NCBI GenBank assembly: GCA_036898135.1
Contig: CM072514.1
Coordinates: 78,643,442 to 78,707,441 of the forward strand
Length of the DNA stretch: 64,000 nucleotides
From: Oncomelania hupensis
Taxonomy: Eukaryota; Mollusca; Gastropoda; Littorinimorpha; Pomatiopsidae
Direction: 5' to 3'
Part shown: positions 32,440 to 43,204 of the stretch, one piece after another
How positions within the stretch are numbered: the stretch's first letter is position 1
How the letters are laid out: every line of letters starts with the position of its first letter
The notes under the pieces: generated by a model
Databases searched by the model: none
What the model was told of the DNA's origin: nothing
What the model saw: the letters and a program-made list of their open reading frames with translations, nothing else
Made by a program: the position numbers and the translations under genes

Positions 32440-33760
32440 TAACGCTCCACGAAAAGAAAAACACCACGAAGTAGGGGATCCGAATGAAGCCTACACCTTT
32501 TGATTATAATTGGTTCGGAATTCTTTGAAAATTGATATGTAGTTAGAACATAAAAATGCTTTCCAAGGATGTTGCCAGGGTTTTTGACAGAATATGAAAT
32601 AAGAATAATGGTTTGGCCAAGAGTGACAGTGTCTACAGGGGAAGGAGACAGGTTGTGTTTGGTACACGTGAGCATAACTTCAGTTTTGTTAGCATTGAGC
32701 TGGAGCTTGTTGGCAGTCATCCAGTTAGAAATGTTCTCAAAGCAGTCAGACGTTTTGGTCAGAATAGATGGAAGGTTTTGAGGAGTATCACTATTTTTTA
32801 GCTGTGTATAGTCTGCATAGAAATGTTGGAAAGTGTAATGGTCTTGGATGATCTGAGACATAAGAGATGTGTAAAGGGTGAATAGAACAGGGCCTAGAAC
32901 TGACCACTGAGGAACACCGAAGACAAGTCTGGGCGGTTCAGAAAGGTAGTGGTAGATGCAGACAGATTAGATACGATCAGAAATGTAAGAATGGAACCAG
33001 TTTAGGTCACAGTTCTTTATTCCAAAAGAGTAGATCTACTCAAGGTGCTGAAGGAGTGATCGATAGTGTCAAAAGCGGCTGAGAGATCGAGAAGGGTCAA
33101 CAAAGAGATTTTACCAGTGGAGGGAGGAGGTCGTTCACGATGTGAAGAGGGGCTGATTCAGTAGAGTGGTCAGGATGGTAGGCAGACTGGAATGGATAGA
33201 ACAGGTTGTTGAATGGGAGATGATGATTGGGCCGTTTGAGGACAACCTCCAGGAGTTTAAACAGGAAAGGAAGATTAGAAACAGGGCGGTAGTTCTTAAG
33301 TCTTCTGGATCAAGGTTTGATTTCTTTAGTAGTGGCCGCACGATGGTAGACTTGAAACAGGAGGGAACAGAACCAGATTGCAAGGAAGATTTGGCAATGT
33401 TGATGATGGCTTGGAGGAGGTCACTGATACAATCTTTGAAAAGTGAGGTAGGGATGGGATCAAGCTCGCATGTCTTACACGACATGGTGCTGAGAATTTC
33501 AGCCACTTCAGTTTCGTGTCATCAAGAGATTTGCGAATAGCTTCAATTTTCGAGGTAAAGACATTTGAAAAGGATGAAGGTAGTTCAGAAAGTTCAATTT
33601 TTGTTGGAAGATGAGGTCATTCATAATAGAAAATAGTTCTTTGGAATGAGTAGAGTTTTCATCTTTGCGTTGTAGTAATGTATATTAGCTGCAGAGATGG
33701 CTTTCCGGACGTCGCACTTGCGCTTCTGATATGTCTGTTTGTGAACTGTAAGTTTGGAAG
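32440..33760 (-). pseudogene. CR1/jockey-like LINE fragment, reverse transcriptase
   Basis: From right to left the - strand gives QKRKCDVRKAISAANIHYY, MSCKTCELDPIPTSLFKDCI, SGSVPSCFKSTIVRPLLKKS, LTLLDLSAAFDTIDH (first catalytic Asp region), HFYADYTQLKNSD (the ADD box altered to ADY) and NWMTANKLQLNANKTEVML. Frames change several times. It is related to, but not the same as, the fragments at 18780 and 47826. Confidence 0.85.
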
Positions 33761-33877
33761 ACCGCCACATGCGCTCGGCGCTACGCCGCTATCGTTTGGC
33801 CTTTGCCGATCTCGGGAGAGAATTACGGCGCAGGTATATATCGAGTGACGTCATCTTGGTATCGTTAGGCTCCAGCA

Positions 33878-33985
33878 CTTATTATTATTATTATTAGTAA
33901 TAGTATTATTATTATTAGTATTATTAGTATTATTAGTATTATTAGTATTATTAGTATTATTTTATTTTTATTTTTTTTAATTATT
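33878..33985. repeat. (TTA)n/(TTAGTA)n microsatellite next to an acceptor
   Basis: TTA and TTAGTA units run to about 33960, then T-rich sequence leads directly into acceptor TTTTTATCAG of the next ABCA exon. Confidence 0.93.
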
Positions 33986-33993
33986 TTTATCAG

Positions 33994-34164
33994 TGGTGGT
34001 AACAAGCGGAAACTGAGCACTGCCATAGCTCTGATCGGAGACCCGTTATTTATCATGCTGGACGAGCCGTCCTCAGGAATGGACCCAGCAGCCAGACGAC
34101 AGTTGTGGAACGTGCTGTCAGAAGTCAGAGCTAGCGGCAAGACCATGATCCTTACCTCACACAG
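33994..34164 (+). CDS. ABCA3: ABCA exon: signature, Walker B, D-loop and H-loop
   Basis: The exon enters at phase 2 and leaves at phase 2 (CACAG|GTACAT). The translation [18 protein letters not shown] is the signature region. [18 protein letters not shown] holds Walker B (FIMLDE) and the D-loop SGMD. MILTSHS (Ser completed by the next exon) holds the H-loop His. All residues needed for ATP hydrolysis in this site half are present. Confidence 0.95.
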
Positions 34165-34719
34165 GTACATATAATACAAACAAAGGTACCTATGAACCTC
34201 ACATAAGTACAATTTAAATCTCACACAGGTACATATAAGCCTCATCCAGTTAGCCTACATATAAACACAATACGGGGGCGCGCTAACTGAGAGGGCAAAA
34301 GGACGGCTAAGAAATGGACAGCTATAAGCGAACAAAGAGAGAAAACGACTAAACATGCCGACAGCGGTTCATATCATCTACTGTTACAGCCTAATCAGGG
34401 CTCGACAGCAACTTTTGTTTTTACCTCTCCTGTGGGGCAGGTTTTCACAAAAATGTATCTGGCCCACATTTCCGGTCGGTCCAAACTTTCCTTATAATTT
34501 TGATGAAGAAACACAAAAAGTAAGATATTGTGTACAGCTGCTTCTGTTCTGTCACATTTTTGCGACGCCTTGGATTAACTACTATTTCACTTTTCAGTGT
34601 CGCTTGTGAAGTCGTAGCGGTCTGTTGTCAGGTTTAAGCTAAGCCAAGACCATTGACGCCGACTGACTTGGAAGCTGAAAACTACATGTCCCGTCAAACA
34701 GGTTGGGTAACGATCCAAC
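34165..34719. other. Intron sequence, nothing recognised
   Basis: 'acctcacacaggtacatataa' is repeated with variation at 34153-34180 and 34195-34235, a local duplication of the exon-intron border that recreates extra donor-like sites. Nothing else was recognised. Confidence 0.5.
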
Positions 34720-34930
34720 CTGTCCGGCAGCCGGTTCTACCTGTCCCGGACAGTCGGATGTAATATTGTACCGATAACATGACCTCCGGTAGAGCATTGC
34801 TTTCATTCCTGCGGAAGAGAGTATAAACCGAGTCCTAGTCCGTGCACGCATACCTATCATCACAGGGATTTTCAAGATCCAGACGAGTCCTAGACGGATG
34901 AGCGCCGAAAACGTAAACACGACCAGCAAG
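34720..34930 (+). mobile_element. SINE fragment, family S1
   Basis: GAGAGTATAAACCGAGTCCT, then 'agacgagtcctagacggatgagcgccg' style sequence matches the middle of the S1 copies at 16270-16390. The head is decayed. Confidence 0.65.
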
Positions 34931-35511
34931 CAAAATAAGTCCTATTTCCCATTGTCCAAGATGCCGCTGTTGTGAGGCTGCCGTGCTTTCGCAGAGAAAG
35001 CAACCTTAAATTTTGCCCGCCTGTGTGACGACTATAATATACATACAGACGTATACAATCGCTCCAGCAGAGAAAGACTGTAATGTAAATACAGACATAC
35101 AAATCGATCCAGAAGAGAAATATAGCAATGTGTTAGTGCTGATGGTGGAGGTTGGGTGGTTTTGTGTTAATGTGGATGTGTGTGTGTTTAGGAGAATGTC
35201 TGAGAGCGCGTGTTTGGAAGGAGAGAAGAGCTCTACAAAGCTATCAGTCGAATTATTCTACAAGATTGGTTGGTGGGGTGCAGTTTTTTGATGCTTTGGA
35301 ATGGTGGCCAACCAAAGATACATGATATTTTATCATCGTCTTCATTATCAGCATCATCATCAATATTGCCGTCATCGTCACCAGCTCTAACGTTATTGTA
35401 TTCATTACATCATGGAAGAATAAGAGGGGCTGTGCCCGCGTTTCAATATCGTCGTCATCATCATCATCATTGTGCTGATCATCATTATCATTATGATGAC
35501 TGTGTTTACAG
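34931..35511. other. Intron sequence, nothing recognised
   Basis: ATC-rich simple sequence spans about 35333-35500. It ends with acceptor TGTTTACAG. Confidence 0.4.
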
Positions 35512-35767
35512 CATGGAGGAGTGTGAGGCTCTGTGCACTAGGATTTCTATCATGGTGAACGGTCGCTTCGTGTGCCTGGGTAGCAAGCAGCACCTCAAGT
35601 CCAAGTTCGGCCAGGGATACATCGTCATCGCTATGATGCGGTCCACGCATACGGAGGAGAGAAAAAAGACAGTGGCGGCCCCTATAGAGCCACTGATTGA
35701 TTTCTTGAAGTCATGCTTCCCCAGCACCAAACTGTTTGACTCGCACGAAGGATACGCCCACTTTCAA
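35512..35767 (+). CDS. ABCA3: ABCA exon: end of second ATPase domain and regulatory region
   Basis: The exon completes SHS and continues [20 protein letters not shown], then [20 protein letters not shown], the highly conserved ABCA continuation. It ends at AHFQ. The frame requires the donor CAA|GTCGGT after 35767, which is weak. A nearer-consensus GT four bases on (G|GTGCTA) would break the frame with the next exon. Confidence 0.9.
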
Positions 35768-35792
35768 GTCGGTGCTAAATACATAGTGCTAA

Positions 35793-35965
35793 TGATGGTG
35801 ATGATGTTGATAATGATGGTGATGATGTTGATGATGGTGGTGGTGATGATGATGGTGTTGGTGGTGATGATGATAACGATAATGATGGCGGTGGTGGTGA
35901 TGATGATGGTGTTGGTGGTGATGATGATAACGATATAGATGGCGGTGGTGGTGATCATCATCACG
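35793..35965. repeat. GATGGT/GATGAT minisatellite
   Basis: Irregular GATGATG/GGTGGTG sequence. A unit of about 54 bp containing GATGGCGGTGGTGGTGATGA occurs twice (from about 35883 and 35938). It gives poly-Met/Val and poly-His open frames that are not genes. Confidence 0.92.
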
Positions 35966-36026
35966 AGGAGGAGGACGACGATTATTTTCCTTCGCCATGC
36001 CCGCAGACTGCTACTGGTTGTTTCAG

Positions 36027-36257
36027 ATACCAGACCCCAAAGTACATCTGGCTGACGTGTTCGAGGCCATGGAGCAGGCCAAGAAGCGCCTGCAGGTGGA
36101 GGACTACAATGTGCAACAGACTACACTGGAACAGATCTTCCTCGCCTTCACAGCTAAACAGAAGGTCGCTCCAGAACAGCCAAAGGCGAAACAATGCCCC
36201 TGCTGCCCCTGCAGCTCCTGCTGCCCCTGCTGCTCTTGCTGCCCCTGCTGCTCCTGA
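36027..36257 (+). CDS. ABCA3: ABCA last exon with cysteine-rich C-terminus
   Basis: After acceptor TGTTTCAG, the frame gives IPDPKVHLADVFEAMEQAKK and RLQVEDYNVQQTTLEQIFLA, matching the conserved ABCA C-terminal domain (EDYSV..TTLEQVF). FTAKQKVAPEQPKAKQ follows, then a terminal CPCCPCSSCCPCCSCCPCCS and stop TGA at 36255-36257. The tail has 12 Cys among 20 residues and is encoded by TGCTGCCCC-type repeats. Ordinary ABCA3 proteins end soon after the VF..F motif, so the tail looks like a lineage-specific repeat expansion in coding sequence. Confidence 0.93.
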   Translation: MPDPKVHLADVFEAMEQAKKRLQVEDYNVQQTTLEQIFLAFTAKQKVAPEQPKAKQCPCCPCSSCCPCCSCCPCCS

Positions 36258-36539
36258 CCATGTAGGGATCGGGCCGTACATTTAAATATGTCATGCTTTT
36301 GCATAGACATTTAAAGGTCAAAGTCGTTTTACACTTTGCAAGAAGAAGGGTAAATTCCATATCATTCAATTCTCCTGGAAGGAATCTATTGACACTATTG
36401 TATAATTACACAAAATGAAGGTATTGAGTTTAGGTGGCGCTATACAAAGACTGAATCAGCAAGACCAAACGCAATACTGACTATGACCTCCAGATGACCT
36501 TGACGTTCACATGACCATTGACTATGCCGCTAATACAAC
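36258..36539. other. Probable ABCA 3' untranslated region
   Basis: This follows the stop codon. I see no convincing AATAAA within the first 280 bp, so the transcript end is undefined. Confidence 0.4.
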
Positions 36540-36663
36540 TTTTTTGTTGTTTGAACTGATTTTGTTGTTTTAAACTCCATTCTGGGCGCTTTCATTTTCT
36601 TGCAGAATATTGTAAAATAGATTCCTTATGGAGATTGTGAGTCATATGGACTTTGTTCTAGTT
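36540..36663 (+). repeat. AAGGTCA-family repeat, 3' end only
   Basis: It matches the terminal about 120 bp ('ctgggcgctttcattttct' to 'gagtcatatggactttgttctag'). Confidence 0.7.
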
Positions 36664-36849
36664 TATTGACCTATTCATCATTTATTGTGTATTTTTATAT
36701 TTCTGGAAATATGGAAATAATCGGGAATCAGAACGAGTCAAGTGTCTGTCTATCGGTCTCTTGGTCGGTCCTTCGCGCGCCAAATCTCAATAACTGGACC
36801 AAAGTTAATGATCAGCTTCTCGTGCCATCATATTTGATATACCTTAAAA

Positions 36850-36940
36850 ATGGCGCAGTAGCGTTGTGGTGTAGACACATGCTAGAAATGTGTTGGTAAG
36901 CAACGTCGAGCCTGGTTAGTACTTGGATGGGAAAGTAATT
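36850..36940 (+). mobile_element. SINE-like repeat with 5S-rRNA-like segment, second copy
   Basis: TAAGCAACGTCGAGCCTGG and GTTAGTACTTGGATGGGA (36897-36931) are closer to 5S rRNA than the copy at 31822. Upstream CGCAGTAGCGTTGTGGTGTA corresponds to the same pre-5S segment. The 3' body is not shared. Confidence 0.75.
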
Positions 36941-37483
36941 AGTATCTGGATGCAACCTGTACAACTGAACAACACATCGACAAACCCAAAAACAAAACGG
37001 CACACCACTTTGAAATACCTAAGATGACTGTCAGCTCTTAAAGGGTGTTAACTCTTTCATTGCAGAGTTCTTACGGCTGTTACTTCCCCTTCTTCCTGAC
37101 TTCACAGATTATTATTCTTCTTTTCTGCGTTTCTATCAGAAATAAACGCTACAAATAGGCTGCCAGTTAAAGTAGGTCTTAAGAGTTGTATATCATTGCG
37201 TTCATAAATGCCTGTATTGTTTTTGTCCAAAAGTTGGGACCAGAACAGTTTCATCCCAGATTTATTTTAAAGCTTTCCAAGCGTGCGTAAGTGCCATCTG
37301 GAAATATATTTGAATAGCTTGCCTTCTTTTTTTTAATGTGCGTTATCTGTTTGACCATATATAAAAACTGATACAATAAAAACAACTTTACTGACCGTTG
37401 ATTTTGCGTTGATTTATGTCTATCTCTAAATCTTCATTTTTTGCATCAAAATGTGTCTTGCTCTAAATCTTTGTTCATACCAT
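36941..37483. other. Intergenic sequence, nothing recognised
   Basis: A possible AATAAA at about 37374 lies 1.1 kb after the ABCA stop. Confidence 0.35.
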
Positions 37484-37582
37484 TGATATATGTCTATCTT
37501 TAAATCTTCCTTAATTGATATGTGTCTATCTTTAAATCTTCCTTAATTGATATGTGTCTATCTTTAAATCTTCCTTAATATT
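37484..37582. repeat. Minisatellite, 32-bp unit, three copies
   Basis: TGTCTATCTTTAAATCTTCC TTAATTGATATG-type units occur three times in tandem and are almost identical. A diverged copy precedes them at about 37420. Confidence 0.93.
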
Positions 37583-38475
37583 AGTCTCTGTAATGCATTG
37601 TGTTTGTTTTGAGACTCGGATAGCATATCATGGATAATTTACAATTCATTCCTTCGTTATTATCATCACCAACTTCATAATGAATAATTCGTTCAACCAT
37701 TCATTTCAGGCACCCATCCTATTGAACTTACTAAACCTGCATAGCATATAGCATAGTTTGGCATGTAGGCTAACAGCCTTTGGCCTTTATATTATGTCTT
37801 AATGACAGCCCCACACCCTTGGCCTCGGTGCCTACCAATTTAGAACCTTTTTGGCTCCAAATTAGTAGAGTAGATGCTATCTTTAATTAGATTATCTACA
37901 CAAATTTTTGAACACATTATGTGATTTAGCATCCACAGCCTCAGCAGTCCCTACACCACCCATCCACAGACTGCAAATGCCACTGTTGGTCTAACAGTGA
38001 CACAGCCTAAGCACACAGCATGCCACTGGCAGGTGGACCAAACTAATAATCATACAAGTATGTCCCCAAGTCCCTTGCACTGCTGTTTGTAACATTACTA
38101 ACATTACATTGACTCTGATGCTCCGGCAGTGCACACCTCCTAGGATGAGAGTATAAACCAAGGTCTAGTATGTGCGCGCATACATTCCATCTCACTGTAC
38201 TCTCAACATTGGTGTTTAGTATAAATGAATTAAGAATTTTGTTTTAATAGTATCATGTATCCGCAGGGATGCTTGCAGGCAAACTTACAGCCAAAATACA
38301 TACGCACACACACACTCTCACTAAAAACATGTGTTTGTCACAGACATTAGGTGTTTCTAAAAAAATTTTGTTCTTAATATTTCAGCACATCTTTTTTTGT
38401 TCTCATTTCAGGAATAACAATGACGACAAATAAAAGAAGATGGCATTTCATTCAAATGTAATTCAGATACACAAA
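37583..38475. other. Intergenic sequence with SINE remnant
   Basis: At 38113-38195 the sequence GATGAGAGTATAAACCAAGG and TGCGCGCATACATTCCATCT matches family S1. Nothing else was recognised. Confidence 0.5.
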
Positions 38476-38477
38476 GG

Positions 38478-38503
38478 CACACACACACACACACACACAC
38501 ACA
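38478..38503. repeat. (CA)n microsatellite
   Basis: About 13 CA repeats. Confidence 0.95.
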
Positions 38504-39098
38504 GAGCTGAAAATCCTTTTTCGACTCCCATGCGTAGCAATGTGAGTCTATGTACTCAACGTCCCCCATCCCCTTCCCCCTCAAAAAATATCCAGATTTT
38601 TAACAATCTGTGCAAAATAAATCCTAAATAGTACAAAATTGGAAACGAAAAAAAAAGTCCCTCCCTCCGTCTGTCGGCCGTCTGTGCAAAAACTTTAAAG
38701 AGGTCAAGTACTCAGAACCTATTTCGACTATCACAACCAAATCTAGTAAGATGGTGTATGACCACGAGACCTCAAAAATGATCAGTGAATTAATGAATGA
38801 CTTCACTTCAAGATCAAGGTCACAGGGTCATCAAATGTTAGTTAAAAAATAATTTTTCACAAAATTTCACTTCTTTTTTTCTGGGTTGTTAATATTGAAC
38901 CTATTGTTCTTTGATGCATGATAGATATCAACGAGACATACATACTACGCAAATTTGGTCAACCTCACTCCAAGGTCAAGGTCACTGGAACTGTCCAAAG
39001 TCAGTCAGTATAGGTACTTTGAAGTGACCTGAAGCCTAAACTATGAGAGATATAGAGTCAATACTTGTATGTAGAGATGATGGATTGATCTTTCATAT

Positions 39099-39330
39099 GT
39101 CTCACCGCCGTAGCTCAAGTGGTAGAGCGTTCGCCTGGCACACACCGATGACCCAGGTTCGAATCCCTTGGTGGGCGATACAAAATGTGGCCAGTTTCAC
39201 TGTCCAGTTTAGCAGTATGATTGCTCTGGTGGTTCAGTGTTGATTCAGGTCCCTACCCCTCTTTCCCTGGGATGGTTCTCCCCGTCTGCCATATCGCCAA
39301 TGGTGTAGACGTAAAACCTCCATGTTTGTT
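39099..39330 (+). mobile_element. tRNA-headed SINE (family S2), 232 bp, 9-bp TSD
   Basis: The head CGTAGCTCAAGTGGTAGAGC (A box) and GGTTCGAATCC (B box at 39158-39168) resembles tRNA-Ala/Val, but the T stem does not pair, so it is not a tRNA gene. CTTTCATAT is duplicated at 39090-39098 and 39331-39339, in register with the host repeat. The tail contains TGGTGTAGACGTAAAACCTC. Confidence 0.9.
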
Positions 39331-39461
39331 CTTTCATATATGTTCCATTGTTGCGTTAATCTTGAAGGTCAAGGCCTTTTAAGGTTTTGCAGAAACCATA
39401 CACAAATATAAGTCATCGTACAGTGGAATGGCTGTTTATTTGACCCATAGTATGCAACAAC

Positions 39462-40210
39462 CAATGTTTTAGATCCTAAAAAATGTGAGGGTATTCATAC
39501 CTCCTGTGCCAAAATGTAAAGGGTATTCATACCTCCAGCTGGATTTTCAAAGGGTACAACCATTCGCAAGTACTTTGTTGTTTTTGCTTCAATAATTTGT
39601 ATGCAAGTTTCTTCACATCATAAAATATGATATTGTGGCAGTGTCTAGTGTGATGTGAAGCAAAACAGACTGTTCTTTACTTAATAAAATTTTGAAAGAT
39701 TTTTCTGCTGATTAGATGGTGATCCAGTTTTATTACCTTCAACTACTTTCAAAAACTACTTATACTTTGTTGTTGATTCACTGGCGCAGCTTCTTCTGCT
39801 TTCATTTTCTTTGCTGGTTTTGATGGAGGCTGCATGATTGTTGAATTGAAACAAAGCCATAATGCTACAGAAAAAATTCGAAACTCTGCGCCATGCTGGA
39901 ACGCAGGGAAGTTACCAAACCCGAAGTAGAGTTTTACGTCTTGATCGGTCGTCTGCTATGGCGTTGCAATTCCTGCTAGTGATCGTCGAATCTCAGAACA
40001 GACAACTTCAAAAACCTACGTAAGTACGTTGCGTAAGTTGCAATAGCCTACATGACCGTACCTCCGCTGATACATTTCTGTACGTTTTCAGACCTCTTCC
40101 AAGAAAAACCATTACATGATCATGATCAGACCCCCTCTCTGGCACTCTTTTACGTGATTTTGGATGCCAAGAGGTATAATACCTCCAAATGTACGTGATC
40201 TAAAACACTG
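39462..40210. mobile_element. Non-autonomous DNA element with about 40-bp imperfect TIRs
   Basis: The left end CAATGTTTTAGATCCTAAAA and onward to GGGTATTCATACCTCC matches the complement of the right end, which reads CAGTGTTTTAGATCACGTAC and then GGAGGTATTATACCTC. It interrupts the AAGGTCA repeat after 'tatgcaacaac'. The 749-bp interior has no transposase. A clear target duplication was not found. Confidence 0.78.
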
Positions 40211-40569
40211 TCAACTTTGGGTTCATTGATTAACATGCATGTGAAGTCGCCAGAGGGTCAAGGTCATCCCAAAGTCAAGGTCACTGAAGGTCAAGGTCAC
40301 CGTTTTTTGTTGTTGGTATAACACAACTTTTGCTGTACTTTATTTGATAGTACATAAGTGTATTTGGAGCCGGAGGTCAATGTCATCTCAACAAGAGCAA
40401 GGACAAGAGCATAGAAAGGTTAAAGTCGGTATTACTTTGCATTTTAATGACACCGTTTCATTTTGGTGTGTTTTTTCTGGGCAATAATTTTTATGTTAAA
40501 TATTGCGAGTTCCATAAGCAGGAGCATGTGAGTCATATGGGTTTTGCCTTTCTAGTGGGTTTTTTTCAA

Positions 40570-41715
40570 AGTGTTAATTCTCTTGGTGACATTGTGACCC
40601 AGCATCATCCTAACCAAGCAAATTGAAAGCACAGAATGATGGGCCCAATCTGCATTATCTGAAACCAATCAATTATTAAAATCCTTTCAGCCCAATTTTG
40701 AGATAAAGAGCAAAATGTTTGTACAAGGTAACCCAAAAGTAGGTTTACAGTTATTAAACTACCTTTAATATGGTTGAAGTTACTAGCTTAGTAATACCAA
40801 TATAAAACAGTCCTCAGAATATAAATCTAACTGACATACACAGCTTTTTTTCTTGCTGATGTTTTTGTTCTTATTATGTTTATGTTAACAGGTATAACGA
40901 ATTTTCCGCTGTTGTAGTGTGGAATTTTCAAATAAATAGTCTACGTGATCACGGTAAACCTACTTTTGGGCCACCCTGTATATTATAATTTACTTTAGCG
41001 ACCTTGACCTTTGATGAAGAATAATAGTCAAGGACACAAAAGGCTGCATGGTTGCCAAAGTATGTGCATAGTCAAACAAAAATTTAAATCAGTCCTCTCA
41101 TTGTTGAGATAAGTTTTTTTTTTTAAAGCGTTTGGAACGAAAAAGTGAATTTTGGGGCAACATACCGACCAACTGACTGACAAATGGACTGCTATTGTAT
41201 GGTTGGCCATGGGTTGAAGTACTTGTATATGAAAAATCTACTAAATCGGTTCAACCATTTTAAGGAGATTGAGCAAAACGTTTTTAGGCCCCAAAAATAA
41301 TAGGTCTGTTTACGGTAACATAGGAAAAAACAAAAAGGGTCAATACGTCCGCTTCTTCTTTCATTTTTTTTTTTTAAAAACCTTTTCCATCTTGGGTGCG
41401 ATTGTTTTGGCTTTTTTCAAATTTTTTTTCAGACGATCAAAGGTTTAGGATTGGGCCCAAAAATTTGGGTCAGTCCGGATATAATAAACAGATCTTTTTT
41501 TTTTGCCTTATCAACAATGTGACCCAAACGACCTTGACCTTTGCGGTAGAGCAAATATGACAGTTCGGGAGGCTGGCCAACTGACCTATAAGTAATGTTC
41601 CTATGAAGTTTGGTCAAAATCCGTTACGTGGTTCTTGAAAAATGGCATGCAACGGATCGACTGACTGACTGTCACACACCGACTTTTAGCACATTCTGAT
41701 ACCGGACTATTTTAA
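40570..41715 (+). repeat. Dispersed repeat, family of 20640-21290
   Basis: Shared blocks are 'gaccttgacctttg', 'aatgttcctatgaagtttgg' with 'tcaaaatccgt' and 'gtggttcttga', then a GACTGACTG region. This copy carries extra internal sequence. Confidence 0.7.
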
Positions 41716-42369
41716 AGTACTTCCACATAAGTCTGGAAATACACAAATTAAAATGGTCACAATTAAATTAATAATGAGCACTTGCTAACAAGAAGCAAGG
41801 CACAAAGAGAGAGAGTCTTGCAACCAAAACAAAACAATTAATTAAATCATGTTAATTTATTCAAAACGCACACACTTCATCATTTGTCATTATTTTATGG
41901 AACAAAGTTTTATTTAAACCCTTGAGTACTCTCCACCCACATAAACTGTACAGGCTCATTTAGGCAATATGAGAAAGACATGCTTGTACTGCATTACGTA
42001 CGGGGTAATTTCCTAAACAAATCTCTTGCCCGTGTGGAAAGAGATAATGACTTTGAACAGCTTTAGTTCATTGTGGAGGTGTCAAAATGTGATTTACTCC
42101 CTCTTATGTCGGCTATATTCCATTTTTATTTGAGTTTGTTCAAGACGATGGAGCACATGTAACAAATATAAACTTCTGAACACAGAGAGAATTTCTGTGT
42201 ACAAATGCTTGATTTTGTTGATTAAGAAATCTTGTTGCATTGTTCTACTTACTTGTATAACAAGTTTTGCAGTTTTCATTAATACATTTTTAAAAATGTT
42301 TTGTCTTCATAGCGATTTTAAAAGAAATCCTCATCCTCATCACATCCTTTTCATCACAACTACTAACAA
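41716..42369. other. Intergenic sequence, nothing recognised
   Basis: AT-rich with no gene, RNA or repeat boundary that I can support. Confidence 0.4.
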
Positions 42370-42797
42370 ACTCAAAATATGATAGTGCCAAATCATAGCC
42401 AAATGTATCACTAATGATAGTGCCAAATCATAGCCAAATGTATCATTAACAGACCTGCTTACCTCAAAATTTTTTTGTCAGTACTCCAGGCACTTCAAAA
42501 CCAGATTTTGGAAATCATGACCAGATTTTGACTTTCGGTATTTATATAAACTGTCGTTATTTTACGTGAACCAAAATAATGATAATAAATAAATAAAAAT
42601 ATAGAACTGTGTAAACTTATTGTCATTATTCATCTTAATTTGCTTTTAGATAAATTTTCATATATTATTACACACGTAAAATAAATCAAGAAACGGTACA
42701 CTGTTCAATAAATTTATTGTTTAAAAATTAGGGTGGTTAATTGAAAAACAATGCAAAAGTGTTAGGCCACCACATCAACATAATATGTGATAATGAT

Positions 42798-43100
42798 CTA
42801 CTTGTATTTTTTAAAAAAAAATGCATGTATGCACTTTTCAGTTGCTGCAGTTCTTTTTTTTGTGAAAGAGCTTTCAGGTCTGAACATACCTACCATCAGT
42901 GAGTCAACAGCATCTTTGCCCATACTGGACCTACTGTCAGTGGACGTTTTACGTACGCAACTAAACACCCTCTCACAAGCAGCACTGTTGTGTGGGATGG
43001 TGCAGAGTCCCAGCATGAACTGGCACAGTTGCAAAAGCTAAGGGTGTTTTTGCTGACCTGCACCCAAAATTCGTCCACCTGCATAGCTGGGCCCACCAAT
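42798..43100 (-). pseudogene. hAT transposase C-terminal fragment
   Basis: QVDEFWVQVSKNT (about 43085) and, one frame over, QFMLGLCTIPHNSAACERVF followed by RKTSTDSRSSMGKDAVDSLM form the hAT dimerisation region. One frameshift separates the two pieces. Confidence 0.87.
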
Positions 43101-43204
43101 CCCTTGACAGGCGAGCGTTGTGGCCAAGTGGGCTAAGGCGGGACTAACTTGCCTTGTCCACAAGCCAGAAACCAATGGCGCCTGACAGGTGTGGGTTCGA
43201 GCCT

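Larger units (their letters stand above)
38515..40560 (+). repeat. AAGGTCA-rich dispersed repeat with two insertions
   Basis: The family sequence is recognisable from 'gcgtagcaatgtgagtctatgtactc' to 'gagtcatatgggttttgcctttctag', about 1.06 kb once a SINE (39099-39330) and a TIR element (39462-40210) are removed. AAGGTCA motifs occur near 38813 (diverged), 38972, 39365, 40258, 40275 and 40289. Confidence 0.87.

Noticed and set aside
35764..35998. His-rich and Met/Val-rich proteins
   Set aside because: Translations of the GATGGT minisatellite in the last ABCA intron.
39103..39175. Functional tRNA gene
   Set aside because: A and B boxes are good, but the T stem does not pair and the piece is the head of a 232-bp insert with a target duplication, so it is a SINE.
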